This document shows, piece by piece, positions 5,981-13,668 of a stretch of DNA of 23,558 nucleotides. The position numbers and the translations under genes are program-made. The DNA is from Oscillospiraceae bacterium (GTDB lineage: Bacteria > Bacillota_A > Clostridia > Oscillospirales > Oscillospiraceae). Under the pieces are notes generated by a model that saw only the letters and a program-made list of their open reading frames with translations, ran no database searches and was not told where the DNA came from. The DNA lies in the NCBI GenBank assembly GCA_902789835.1, contig CADAPN010000021.1, positions 1 through 23,558 of the forward strand. Reading direction: 5' to 3'. Within the stretch, counting starts at the first letter, position 1. Every line of letters starts with the position of its first letter.

Positions 5981-7819
5981 ATGAAGAAAAAACTCAAGCA
6001 GGTCCTGATCGGGACTCCCCTTGCCGATTCCGAACTCGGAAACGAGAAGTTCAACGTCCTCTGGGGCATTCCCGTATTCGCCAGTGACGCAATCTCCTCG
6101 GTGAGCTATGCCGGAGAAGAGATCCTTCTGGTTCTGATCCCGGTGCTCGGGATGCTGTCCTATCATTATTTTCTGCCCATTGTCGCCGCCATCATCGGTC
6201 TGCTGCTGATTCTCGTTTTCTGCTACCGCCAGACCATCGACGCCTACCCCCAGGGCGGCGGCGCCTATATCGTCGCGCATGAAAACCTCGGCCAGACGCC
6301 CGGTCTGGTGGCCGGCGGCGCGCTGATCATCGGCTATATTCTCACCGTGGCGGTCAGCGCCTGCGCCGGCGCCGCGGCGATCACTTCGGCGTTTCCGGCA
6401 CTCCTGCGCTATAAGGCGATTCTTGCTTTCCTGATCATCTGCCTGCTGACCTGGGGGAACCTCCGCGGCCTGCGGGAGTCCGCCGTGATGTTCGGCGTCC
6501 CCACCTATATCTTCATCCTGACGATGATCGCCCTGATTGTCACGGGTCTCATCCGCTACTCCCTCGGCCTCTATACGCCGGCGGAACAGACCGTCGTCGC
6601 ACAGCAGACCGGTGAGATGCTGATCTTTGTGCTGCTGCGCGCCTTTGCCTCCGGCTGTACCGCGCTGACCGGTGTGGAAGCGGTCTCCAACGGCGTGCCG
6701 AACTTCAAGGATCCCGCTCAGAAGCACGCCAAGATGGTCCTGTACGCCATGGCCGGCTTTGTCGCCTTGGTCTTCTTCGGGGTCAGCGCCCTCATAAACC
6801 TCTATCAGATCCGGCCCAATGAGGAAGCCACCGCCGTGAGCCAGCTCGCCGGAGCGGTCTTCGGTCAGGGCAGCGCCATGTACTTTGTCGTGCAAACCAT
6901 GACGGTCGTGATTCTGGCCCTTGCCGCCAACACCGCCTATGCCGGCATGCCGCTTCTGATGGCGCTGATGGCGGAGGACGGCTTCCTGCCCCGTCAGCTG
7001 GTTGCCCGCGGAACCCGTCTGAACTATTCCAACGGCATTCTCCTGCTCTTCTTTTCCGCGTCCATCCTGGTTTTCGCCTTTAACGGCGACCAGCATCTTC
7101 TGCTCCCGCTTTACGCCAGCGGCGTGTTTATCTCCTTCCTGCTCAGCCAGTACGGCATGCTGGTCCACTGGGTGAAGGAAAAAAGCCCCGGCTGGCAGTT
7201 CAAGTCCGTCATCAACGGTCTTGGCACCATTGTCACCGGCATCACCCTCGTCGTCATCGTCATCATGAAGTTTCTCAGCGGCGCCTGGGTCACGCTTCTG
7301 TGCATCGTCGGCCTCGTCTTTATGATGCGCGCCATCAAGAAGCACTATGACGCCGTCTCCGCCGACCTGCGGATTGAGAGCGTCGAGGCCGCAAAGGACG
7401 TGATCCGCAACGTCGCCCCCGGCAAGGTCATTCTCCCGGTCCAGTCCCTGAACCGTTCCTTCCTGAAGACACTGGACTGCGCGCTCAGCTGCGGCTTCCA
7501 GAACATCGAGCTCTATCACATCTCGGACAATGAAGAACGTGCGCAGGCGCTGAAGGCCCAGATTGAGCAGCTCGGCATCCGCGCTGACTTCCGCTATGAG
7601 ATCACCCCCTACCGCAATATGAACGAGGTTCTCCTCCGTCATATCGAACAGGAAGCGGAGCATCTTGGATCCCACCGCAGCCTGATTGTCATGATGGGCA
7701 TGCTGGTTGTGACCAATCCCGCGGAAAAGCCTCTGCACAACCAGACGACCCAGCGCCTCATGCGAAAGCTCGAGACCTACCGCAATGTCTCCGTCTTTAC
7801 CGTCCCATACCTGATCTGA
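5981..7819 (+). CDS. kimA: KimA-type potassium importer (APC superfamily)
   Basis: The 612-residue protein matches the KimA/YdaO family in length (607 in Bacillus subtilis) and layout. It opens with a cytoplasmic segment (GTPLADSELGNEKFNVLWG), then SDAISSVSYAGEEIL in the first helix and DAYPQGGGAYIVAHENLG. About 12 membrane segments run to about residue 450, followed by a cytoplasmic C-terminal domain with the family's hydrophilic tail (VILPVQSLNRS...ELYHISD). KimA is a high-affinity K+ (proton-coupled) importer of the inner membrane, inhibited by c-di-AMP. The ATG follows GTGAGG. The gene stands alone, with terminators downstream. Amino-acid permease is the common automatic label for this superfamily, but the N-terminal signature favours KimA. 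Confidence 0.85.
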   Translation: MKKKLKQVLIGTPLADSELGNEKFNVLWGIPVFASDAISSVSYAGEEILLVLIPVLGMLSYHYFLPIVAAIIGLLLILVFCYRQTIDAYPQGGGAYIVAHENLGQTPGLVAGGALIIGYILTVAVSACAGAAAITSAFPALLRYKAILAFLIICLLTWGNLRGLRESAVMFGVPTYIFILTMIALIVTGLIRYSLGLYTPAEQTVVAQQTGEMLIFVLLRAFASGCTALTGVEAVSNGVPNFKDPAQKHAKMVLYAMAGFVALVFFGVSALINLYQIRPNEEATAVSQLAGAVFGQGSAMYFVVQTMTVVILALAANTAYAGMPLLMALMAEDGFLPRQLVARGTRLNYSNGILLLFFSASILVFAFNGDQHLLLPLYASGVFISFLLSQYGMLVHWVKEKSPGWQFKSVINGLGTIVTGITLVVIVIMKFLSGAWVTLLCIVGLVFMMRAIKKHYDAVSADLRIESVEAAKDVIRNVAPGKVILPVQSLNRSFLKTLDCALSCGFQNIELYHISDNEERAQALKAQIEQLGIRADFRYEITPYRNMNEVLLRHIEQEAEHLGSHRSLIVMMGMLVVTNPAEKPLHNQTTQRLMRKLETYRNVSVFTVPYLI

Positions 7820-7951
7820 TCCCGCTTCCCTGCCATCCGGCGCCCTTTTGCCGGGTGTTCATAAGACAGTTTTAATTGAAAACTGATCTTGGCATCTGGC
7901 TGCCGGGGTTGGCGATAAACGAGGAAGAGAATGAAGCGCATACAGCGCGAA
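7820..7951. other. Non-coding stretch downstream of kimA
   Basis: There is no convincing gene here. CCGGC/GCCGG at about 7839-7856 and CAGTTTT-AATTG-AAAACTG at 7867-7885 can form small hairpins. The segment 7886-7951 ends directly in the strong terminator at 7952-7980, so it could be the 3' UTR of kimA or a short RNA; I find no clear promoter for the latter. Confidence 0.3.
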
Positions 7952-7980
7952 GGAGGCAGCGCAAGCTGCCTCCCGTTTTT
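7952..7980 (+). terminator. Strong rho-independent terminator after kimA
   Basis: A perfect 9-bp stem GGAGGCAGC / GCTGCCTCC with a GCAA tetraloop is followed by CGTTTTTATT. It is the best plus-strand terminator in the window. Confidence 0.85.
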
Positions 7981-7996
7981 ATTGGCAAATGATAAA

Positions 7997-8038
7997 GGAA
8001 TCAGCGCCGGAAAGATCTGACGCTGATTCCTTTTATTT
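7997..8038. terminator. Bidirectional terminator overlapping a stop codon
   Basis: A 10-bp stem GGAATCAGCG / CGCTGATTCC has TTTTATTT on the plus side and TTTATC on the minus side. It ends transcripts from both kimA and the convergent three-gene regulatory operon, and its minus-strand A/T tract overlaps the stop codon at 8033-8035. Confidence 0.8.
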
Positions 8039-8401
8039 CTGGCTAAGTTCCTCTGTCAATCGAAGGATCTCCGGTGCGATCTCCTGCTTGCGCTTTTCCA
8101 CGAGCCGGCGGTAAAGCACCGGGGCCACCAGCATACCGATCACGCCGGCCACGCACAAAAGCGCCCCCAGGAACCAGATCCTCCAAACAAGGAAGCAGCA
8201 CATTCCCACGCCGAAAACGAGGGCACTGGCAATGCCGACAGCCATGGAAACAATGAATGCAGTGGTCGTGAGGCTTGCATCAAGCTTCCGCAGCTGCTCC
8301 AGTTTGCTCTCCTGCTCGGCCTGCGGCAGATACTTTTTGCGGATTGCGTCGATCTCGCTTTGCCTCTCGGCGGAATAATTATAGGTAAAGTTCTGGCTCA
8401 T
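8033..8401 (-). CDS. Uncharacterised two-TM protein co-transcribed with a two-component system
   Basis: The 122-residue protein has a polar N-terminus (NFTYNYSAERQSEIDAIRKKYLP), two membrane segments (about 47-72 and 76-98) and a charged C-terminal helix (KRKQEIAPEILRLTEELSQK). The ATG follows AGGAGG. It lies 31 nt after the histidine kinase stop with no terminator between them, so it is the third gene of the operon. Similar small proteins with the FTYxYSA start and an EI-R-LxxEL tail occur widely in Clostridia and are often mislabelled; I know of no assigned function. Both termini are predicted to be cytoplasmic. An accessory role for the adjacent kinase is inference from position only. Confidence 0.75.
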   Translation of the reverse strand: MSQNFTYNYSAERQSEIDAIRKKYLPQAEQESKLEQLRKLDASLTTTAFIVSMAVGIASALVFGVGMCCFLVWRIWFLGALLCVAGVIGMLVAPVLYRRLVEKRKQEIAPEILRLTEELSQK

Positions 8402-8432
8402 GATGAAAACCTCCTGATCTTTTTGACTTTCT

Positions 8433-9497
8433 TCATACCGCCTTGATCCTTACGGTAAAGGTACTGCCTTTGCCAAGCTCGCTGCTGACGCTGATCTCTC
8501 CTCCGACAATGTCAACCACTCGTTTGACCAGAGCCAGACCCAGGCCGTTGCCCTGGGTGGCGTGGGAGGTGTCGCCCTGATAGAACTTCTCAAAGATGTG
8601 CGCCCCGACTTCGGGACTGATGCCGCAGCCGGTGTCCGAAACCTCTACCACAGCGTGCCCGTTCTCGGTATGGAGCTTCAGCCCGATCGTACCGCCTTCC
8701 TCGGTGAACTTGATGGCGTTGGAAAAGAGATTGTTCCAGACAAGGCTTAAAAGCTCCGGGTCACTTTCTACATTCACACCGTCTTCTATCTCTGTCTCGA
8801 TTTCGAGCTTCTTCGCCTCCCAGGCGTTTTCAAAGCCGAGCAGACATTCGCAGAGCTGCTCCCCCAGATCGAAATGCTCCTTCTTGGGATAGATCTGCTG
8901 GTTTTCCAGCTTGTTGAGCTTGAGGATATTGGTGATCAGGCTGGCCAGTCGCTGGGAGGCGTTGGTCACCGTGCGTGCGTAATCCCTGCGGTCCTCATCT
9001 GAAAGATTCGGCTGCTGCAGCATGGTGCCGTAATTCTGGATCACCGCCAGCGGCGTCTTCAGCTCATGGGAAACGTTGGCGATGAAGTCCGTGCGCAGGG
9101 TTTCCATGCCGGAAAGCTCCTGCACCATCCGGTTAAAGTAGTCAATGATGACATTGAAGCCCGGCTCCACCCCGCGCAGGGGCGCAATGCGGGTGCTGAG
9201 ATCGCCGTCCATGACTTTCTGTGCCCCGTCGATAATGCGCTTTACCGGTCGCTCCACCGTAAGGCGACGGCGCAGCAGATCTACCGCCGTGCAGACCAGG
9301 CTCAGCATAAACACATTGCCGAAGGTCACCACGGCGGCAAGCTGAATGTCGCTCTGGGCAAAGTCGATCCCCATGGATTGACCCAAATAATTGAGAAACA
9401 GTACCATGGAGCTGGTCAGCACAAAGGCGATCAGCAGAAAGAAGATGCAGAACAGTTGAAGAAACACGACTCGCTTGCGGTTCTTTTCCTGTTTCAT
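8433..9497 (-). CDS. Sensor histidine kinase with short extracellular loop
   Basis: The 354-residue membrane kinase has TM1 at about 11-33, a loop of about 18 residues (34-51), TM2 at about 52-74, then a HAMP-like linker and HisKA with phospho-acceptor His144 in NVSHELKTPLAVI. The HATPase domain has Asn256 (N box), DTGCGIS at 288-294 and GNGLGLAL at 316-323. The very short outer loop argues against a folded extracellular sensor and for sensing within the membrane or through a partner. Its ATG overlaps the response regulator's stop as ATGA (9494-9497), so the pair is translationally coupled. The stimulus cannot be inferred. Confidence 0.93.
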   Translation of the reverse strand: MKQEKNRKRVVFLQLFCIFFLLIAFVLTSSMVLFLNYLGQSMGIDFAQSDIQLAAVVTFGNVFMLSLVCTAVDLLRRRLTVERPVKRIIDGAQKVMDGDLSTRIAPLRGVEPGFNVIIDYFNRMVQELSGMETLRTDFIANVSHELKTPLAVIQNYGTMLQQPNLSDEDRRDYARTVTNASQRLASLITNILKLNKLENQQIYPKKEHFDLGEQLCECLLGFENAWEAKKLEIETEIEDGVNVESDPELLSLVWNNLFSNAIKFTEEGGTIGLKLHTENGHAVVEVSDTGCGISPEVGAHIFEKFYQGDTSHATQGNGLGLALVKRVVDIVGGEISVSSELGKGSTFTVRIKAV

Positions 9498-10168
9498 TTG
9501 AGCACCGCCTTGTACCCAAGCCCGTGGACCGTGACGATCTCAAAATCGTCGCAGTCGGCAAACTTCTGGCGGAGCTTCGTCATATATACGTCCACCGTGC
9601 GGGGACCGGAGCCGGTCTCCCCGTCCCAGAACTCGTCCATGAGCTGGCTGCGCGTAAAGGCCTTCTTGGGGTAGCTCAGCAGCTTATACAGCAGATTGAA
9701 TTCCCGCACGGTCAGCGGAATCTCCTCGCCGTTAAAAACCGCGCTTCTCTCGTCCGCATCGAGCACCAGGCTCCCTACCTCCAGCTTGTGGCTGGTGGCG
9801 ATGCCCGCACGCCGAAGCAGGGCTTCCACATGCAGCAGCAGCTCTTCCAGGTCGATGGGCTTGACCATATAGTCGTCGATACCCATGCGGAAGCCCCGCT
9901 GTTTGGCGGCAAAATCATCCCGTGCAGTCATGAACAGGATGGGAATATTCTTGTCCGTTCCACGGATCGTGCGGGCAAACTCAAAACCGTCGATCTCCGG
10001 CATCATAATGTCTGAGATGATGAGATCGAATACCGTCCCGCCGTACATGGCATCATAGGCCTCATTGGCGCTGAGACAGCCCAAGGCGTCATATCCGTTT
10101 TGATTCAGGAAGGAGCATACGGCGCGGTTGAGTTCACGGTCGTCCTCGACAACTAAAAGCTTGAACAT
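9494..10168 (-). CDS. OmpR/PhoB-family response regulator
   Basis: The 224-residue regulator has a receiver domain with acidic pocket Glu8-Asp9-Asp10, phospho-acceptor Asp53 (SDIMMPEIDG), Thr81 and Lys103 (VKPID). A winged-helix DNA-binding domain follows from about residue 128 to the end (PLTVREFNLLYKLLSYPKKAFTR; TVDVYMTKLRQKF). It is first in a three-gene operon with the kinase and the two-TM protein. The promoter carries two copies of ATGTTAA spaced 11 bp apart (10214-10231), the spacing used by this family, suggesting autoregulation. The targets are unknown. Confidence 0.94.
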   Translation of the reverse strand: MFKLLVVEDDRELNRAVCSFLNQNGYDALGCLSANEAYDAMYGGTVFDLIISDIMMPEIDGFEFARTIRGTDKNIPILFMTARDDFAAKQRGFRMGIDDYMVKPIDLEELLLHVEALLRRAGIATSHKLEVGSLVLDADERSAVFNGEEIPLTVREFNLLYKLLSYPKKAFTRSQLMDEFWDGETGSGPRTVDVYMTKLRQKFADCDDFEIVTVHGLGYKAVLK

Positions 10169-10199
10169 AGTTGGCCCTCCAAGAAGAGTTTTCGGCGGA

Positions 10200-10231
10200 A
10201 GTATAGCATGCTGATGTTAATGATATGTTAA
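10200..10231 (-). promoter_or_regulatory. Autoregulated promoter of the two-component operon (candidate)
   Basis: On the minus strand TTAACAT (10225-10231) and TTAACAT (10214-10220) are direct repeats exactly 11 bp apart, lying where a -35 box would be. They are followed by an extended -10 TGcTATACT (10200-10208). No good -35 exists, which fits activator-dependent transcription by an OmpR-type dimer. The remainder of the gap to 10271 is AT-rich with nothing else evident. Confidence 0.6.
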
Positions 10232-10271
10232 AGTCCGGCGCGTATTTTCAAAAAATGCAAAAAATCTCAGT

Positions 10272-10316
10272 AAAAAACTGAGCCGCGGAGAGTTGCTTGA
10301 ACTTTCTGCGGCTCAG
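10272..10316 (-). terminator. Terminator after the Lgt-like gene
   Basis: On the minus strand a 9-bp stem CTGAGCCGC / GCGGCTCAG, with further partial pairing in the 21-nt loop, is followed by TTTTTT. It closes the lepA-containing operon before the two-component promoter. Between it and the stop at 10411 I see nothing but GC-rich 3' sequence. Confidence 0.8.
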
Positions 10317-10410
10317 ACTGTTTCACGACCCCCGCCCATTCGGGCGCCGGTTTTGTTTTCCTTTTCCGTTTCTTCGTTACGGATTCTGCTTTTGCTCCGT
10401 TTCCCGGGGA

Positions 10411-11451
10411 CTATTCCTCGTCTTCGTAGTCATATTCCTTTGCCACGCAGGTGCGATAGATCAGTCTCACCGTCAGGTACAGCAGCAGAAGCGACCCTCC
10501 CTGCCAGAGATAGCAGCGGACATACTGGGCCGTGCGCTGCACCTTGTATTCGCCGAAGTAGCCCGCTCCCACAAAGCAGGCCAGGAAGACCAGCATCGCC
10601 AGGAAATGATACCAGCTCCATCCGTTGGTTTTGACGGAGATGCGCATATACCGGATAAAGTACAGCAGGAAGCACACCGCCGTAAAGATCTGCGTGATGG
10701 AGATAAACGACGCGTAGGGATTCAGCCTTTTGATCAGGAAGAAGTGCATCAGCGCCGAGTCATACCGCGTCGAGTCCGCAATGAACTCCACCACCCCCAG
10801 CAGAATCAGGAACAGCCACATCACGTTTCCTTCGTTGCGCCAGCCGTCCCAGAGGGGCTCCGAGCGGTGGCGGAAGAAGAATCCGCAGAGAATCACCGTG
10901 ATCACCAGCAGCGCAAGAAACTCCAGGAAAAAGGTTGCGAGCCGGTATTCCACGTTTCCCGCCGCGTCGGTCCAGGAGATGGCGAAGGGAAGCTGCTGAT
11001 AAACCTTGTCCGTGATGACGATTCTTCCGCGGCAGTTGGTGTTGAACAGTGAGCTCAGACGGATCAGGGCCAGGCACAGTGCCAGTCCCGGCGCCGCCGC
11101 GCTCAGCAGCTCTCCGGCCGTCGGGGTCAGGCGGATCAGCTTCACAAGCAATGCCGCAAACACCGCGCCCAGAATGATCCCCTGTACACAGTATCCGCCG
11201 GTGCTGTAATCCGTCATTGCCTCCAGCAGCGAGCCGTACTGTTCAATGTGGCTGTACCAGTGGATCAGCCGGGCGAGCAGCACGCTCAGCACGGTGGCAA
11301 TCGGGAACCAGACCCAGACCGCGGTGTTGTGGCGGTGGTCCATCGGATACAGCGCCAGTGTCAGGCAGAGACCGGCCGCGATGCCGAGGCAGATGATGAT
11401 AGCGCTCCAGTAGATCGTCAGGCTGCCCGTGAAAACAGCTATTTCATTCAT
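10411..11451 (-). CDS. Lgt-like membrane protein lacking key catalytic residues
   Basis: This 346-residue multi-pass protein resembles prolipoprotein diacylglyceryl transferase (Lgt). The N-terminal segment GSLTIYWSAIIICLGI and the block GGYCVQGIILGAV...APGLALCLALIRLSSLFNTNCRGR...LPFA align with Lgt's GG-x-FHGG, GRxGNFxNxExxGR and FPFAM regions. By this alignment E. coli His103 is Gln90, Asn146 is Ser134, Glu151 is Asn139, and Arg239 falls near Ala225 (VEFIA). Arg143 (Arg131), Asn149 (Asn137) and Gly154 (Gly142) are kept. Two extra C-terminal membrane segments (about 282-300 and 312-332) and an acidic tail (YDYEDEE) are not part of Lgt. The start ATG overlaps the upstream stop as ATGA (11448-11451), so it is coupled to the glycosidase gene. 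It is probably not a working Lgt; function unknown. A longer frame to 11553 overlaps the upstream gene and is rejected. Confidence 0.72.
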   Translation of the reverse strand: MNEIAVFTGSLTIYWSAIIICLGIAAGLCLTLALYPMDHRHNTAVWVWFPIATVLSVLLARLIHWYSHIEQYGSLLEAMTDYSTGGYCVQGIILGAVFAALLVKLIRLTPTAGELLSAAAPGLALCLALIRLSSLFNTNCRGRIVITDKVYQQLPFAISWTDAAGNVEYRLATFFLEFLALLVITVILCGFFFRHRSEPLWDGWRNEGNVMWLFLILLGVVEFIADSTRYDSALMHFFLIKRLNPYASFISITQIFTAVCFLLYFIRYMRISVKTNGWSWYHFLAMLVFLACFVGAGYFGEYKVQRTAQYVRCYLWQGGSLLLLYLTVRLIYRTCVAKEYDYEDEE

Positions 11452-13004
11452 GGCGTTCCTCCCGATTCCGGAATGGCGGTGGCGAAGTACATGATGTCGC
11501 TGACTTCCCGTTCTCCGCCGAAGTCGATGTAGTTGAACGGGGCTCCGCGCCACACGATCTCGCTGGTCTGGCCGCCGTCCAGGCAGTAAGCCTGCTGCAG
11601 TCCGCGCTCATACATCCGCTCGCCGAAGGTGTTGACCGTCCAGCGGGCTTCTCTCTGCGCGGAATGGTTCAGAGACATGTAGAAATAATGCAGGTGGTCC
11701 TTCTGTCCGATGCCCGCGCGGGAATAGCCGCGGTCGATCTCGCCCGCCGGGTACCAGTCGCAGGGGGTGAGGGCACCGTTTTCCACCAGGATGGGTCCGA
11801 AGGCAATGGAGAAGAGAATGTGGTTCTCCTCAATAAAGGCCCGCATCTGATCCGGCGTCGCTTCCTGCAGCCGGTGCCAGAAGAGGAAGTCGCCTTCCTC
11901 GGTGACAAACATCGTGTCCGTGCAGTTGTATTTCTTGTACATGCCGGTATAGGTGTCTTCCGAGAAGCGATACAGCTCCCGGTCATACACCACGATGCCG
12001 AAGTCGCGGAACATGTAGAAGTCCGCGTTCATGGCCACGACGGAATTGACGCTGGCCGCAATCGACGTGGCAAAGAGCTTTCTCGGCGAGCCGAAGGTGT
12101 CGTCCACCAGCTTGCGGCGGAACTGGCTCGCGTCGGCCACCTTGACCTCACAGCAGGTGACGGTGTTGCCGTCAATGAGTTCCTTCCAGATGATTGTCAG
12201 GATCGTCTCGTCATAATAGTACTGGATGTTCGTGTTCGGCTCAAAGTTCAGGTTCGGATTGAAAATCACGTCCTGCCCTTCCAGCAGGCCGGAATCTCTC
12301 GCCAGCTGAATCACGTCCATCACGGTTGCCGCGTTCTCCGGTGTGACGCTGCCGAAGCCGGACTCCTGGGGTCTCGGCGCCACGGTCTCGCCCTCGGGGA
12401 TGGTATAGTGCTTCGGAATGTAGGCGATGTCGCTCAGGGCATTGGCCTTGGCGTTGTTGAGTCCCGTGTCCAGCCGCGACACCAGATTGGTGTTGCCGAG
12501 GCTTCGGGCGGATTCCGTCGTCTTGCTGGTATCCGGGTGCACGTTCTGTAGGGTCCAGGCCAGCACGCCGAGGGAAATCACCATAAAGATCAGGCTCAGC
12601 ATCCCGAACCCGAGCTTTTTTCCGAAGCTCTCTTTCTTCGGTTTTTTCCGCCGTTTTTTCTTCGGCTCCTCCGCCTCCTCGTCCTGTACCGCGGTTTCCC
12701 GCCGGCTTTCCGTCTCCCGGCGAGCCCGCCGGCCTTCGGTTTTTTCCGGCTTCGGGGCTTTGAACACCCGTGTCAGCTGGGCATCGGGATCCTCCGCGCT
12801 CTCTGCGGGCGGTTCCGCGTCGTCGCTGCGGGCGGTTTGCGCATCGTTCTCTTCTACTGACACATCGTCTTCGGCATAGGGAAGTCCGGCTGCCGGCTCC
12901 GTGAATTCTTCTTCCGTCAGGATGTCCTCTTCCTCAGGCAGAGCCGTTTCTATGTTGTCTTCTGCGTATTCCGCCAGAATTTCTTCCAGATCATATTCTC
13001 TCAT
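11448..13004 (-). CDS. Membrane-anchored phosphodiester glycosidase (NAGPA domain)
   Basis: The 518-residue type II membrane protein starts with an acidic, low-complexity cytoplasmic region (1-112) and a basic stretch (114-130). A single membrane segment follows (about 131-152), then an extracytoplasmic part whose C-terminal half (about 315-515) is a phosphodiester glycosidase/NAGPA domain. The motifs are VVAMNADFY at 322-330, FGPILVENG at 402-410, SRAGIGQKDHLHYFYM at 428-443 and AYCLDGGQTSE at 472-482. The family's core LDGG is kept. Members remove sugars linked by phosphodiesters, including GlcNAc-phosphate caps and exopolysaccharide or wall-glycan linkages; the substrate here is unknown. 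It lies 22 nt after the anchored NTF2-like gene and is coupled by ATGA overlap to the Lgt-like gene. Confidence 0.83.
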   Translation of the reverse strand: MREYDLEEILAEYAEDNIETALPEEEDILTEEEFTEPAAGLPYAEDDVSVEENDAQTARSDDAEPPAESAEDPDAQLTRVFKAPKPEKTEGRRARRETESRRETAVQDEEAEEPKKKRRKKPKKESFGKKLGFGMLSLIFMVISLGVLAWTLQNVHPDTSKTTESARSLGNTNLVSRLDTGLNNAKANALSDIAYIPKHYTIPEGETVAPRPQESGFGSVTPENAATVMDVIQLARDSGLLEGQDVIFNPNLNFEPNTNIQYYYDETILTIIWKELIDGNTVTCCEVKVADASQFRRKLVDDTFGSPRKLFATSIAASVNSVVAMNADFYMFRDFGIVVYDRELYRFSEDTYTGMYKKYNCTDTMFVTEEGDFLFWHRLQEATPDQMRAFIEENHILFSIAFGPILVENGALTPCDWYPAGEIDRGYSRAGIGQKDHLHYFYMSLNHSAQREARWTVNTFGERMYERGLQQAYCLDGGQTSEIVWRGAPFNYIDFGGEREVSDIMYFATAIPESGGTP

Positions 13005-13026
13005 ACCGCTTCGGCTCCTCCTTCCC

Positions 13027-13656
13027 TCAGTTCTCTCCGCCGATCAGGGCGGTCATCAGGCTGCGGTCCGTGACAATTTTCCACGTTCCGTCCATGTACT
13101 TCAGCTGGATCAGCAGCTGGGTATCCGAACAGAGCGCGTCTGTATTCTGAAGCGCCCGGTTCAGCGCCTCTCTGTAAATCGCGTCCGTGAAGCTGGTCAG
13201 GTAGCCCCCGTTTCCGTCGTAGACCTCGGACGCGGGCATGGCCGTCACCATTTCCTCCAGGATTCCGTTCACCTGCTGCTGTACGGCGTTTTCCGTCATC
13301 CGCAGGTTCAGCGCCCGCAGGACGACCCGCTGGCTGGCCTCCAGGCCGGTGACGGTGCTGCCCCCGCTGAGGGTGTAGCTGTAGCTGCCGCGAAGCGCGT
13401 CATACATTGCCTTCGCCTCCGCGCTCTCCGGCTCGTTCTCCAGGCCGAGGCTGGCATAGTCGCTCAGGCAGGCATAGGCCTCCGGATAGTTTCGGGCCTG
13501 GACGCTGTCAAAGAACCTGGTAACCGTTTCCACGGGGTCTGCGTCGGGCCGGTTATAGATGCTGCCGTACATCATGGCAAAAAAGCATGCGAATCCCGCC
13601 ATACCGGCAAACAGAACGGCCAGGATCAGCCAGAACAGCCGAAATCTTCCTCTCAA
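13027..13656 (-). CDS. Membrane-anchored protein with NTF2-like fold (hypothetical)
   Basis: The 209-residue protein has one N-terminal membrane segment (about 7-31) without a lipobox, then an extracytoplasmic domain. The pattern DPVETVTRFFDSVQARNYPEAYACLSDYASLG and a late MDGTWKIVTDRSLMTAL resemble NTF2-like DUF4878-type domains, which usually bind ligands or partners. The start is a TTG at 13656, 12 nt after the lepA stop. It is favoured by AAGGAGGGAGCGG just upstream; no ATG fits. Its place between lepA and the phosphodiester glycosidase suggests an accessory envelope role (inference). Confidence 0.7.
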   Translation of the reverse strand: MRGRFRLFWLILAVLFAGMAGFACFFAMMYGSIYNRPDADPVETVTRFFDSVQARNYPEAYACLSDYASLGLENEPESAEAKAMYDALRGSYSYTLSGGSTVTGLEASQRVVLRALNLRMTENAVQQQVNGILEEMVTAMPASEVYDGNGGYLTSFTDAIYREALNRALQNTDALCSDTQLLIQLKYMDGTWKIVTDRSLMTALIGGEN

Positions 13657-13668
13657 GCCGCTCCCTCC

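Noticed and set aside
5960..7738. A 592-codon open frame opposite kimA
   Set aside because: It is the antisense shadow of a clearly conserved transporter; its His/Gln/Asp/Gly-rich composition is typical of antisense GC-rich DNA and no family is recognisable.
7931..8020. A 29-codon frame (MKRIQREGG...) after a purine-rich stretch
   Set aside because: It runs straight through the strong terminator hairpin at 7952-7980, so it is very unlikely to be a gene.
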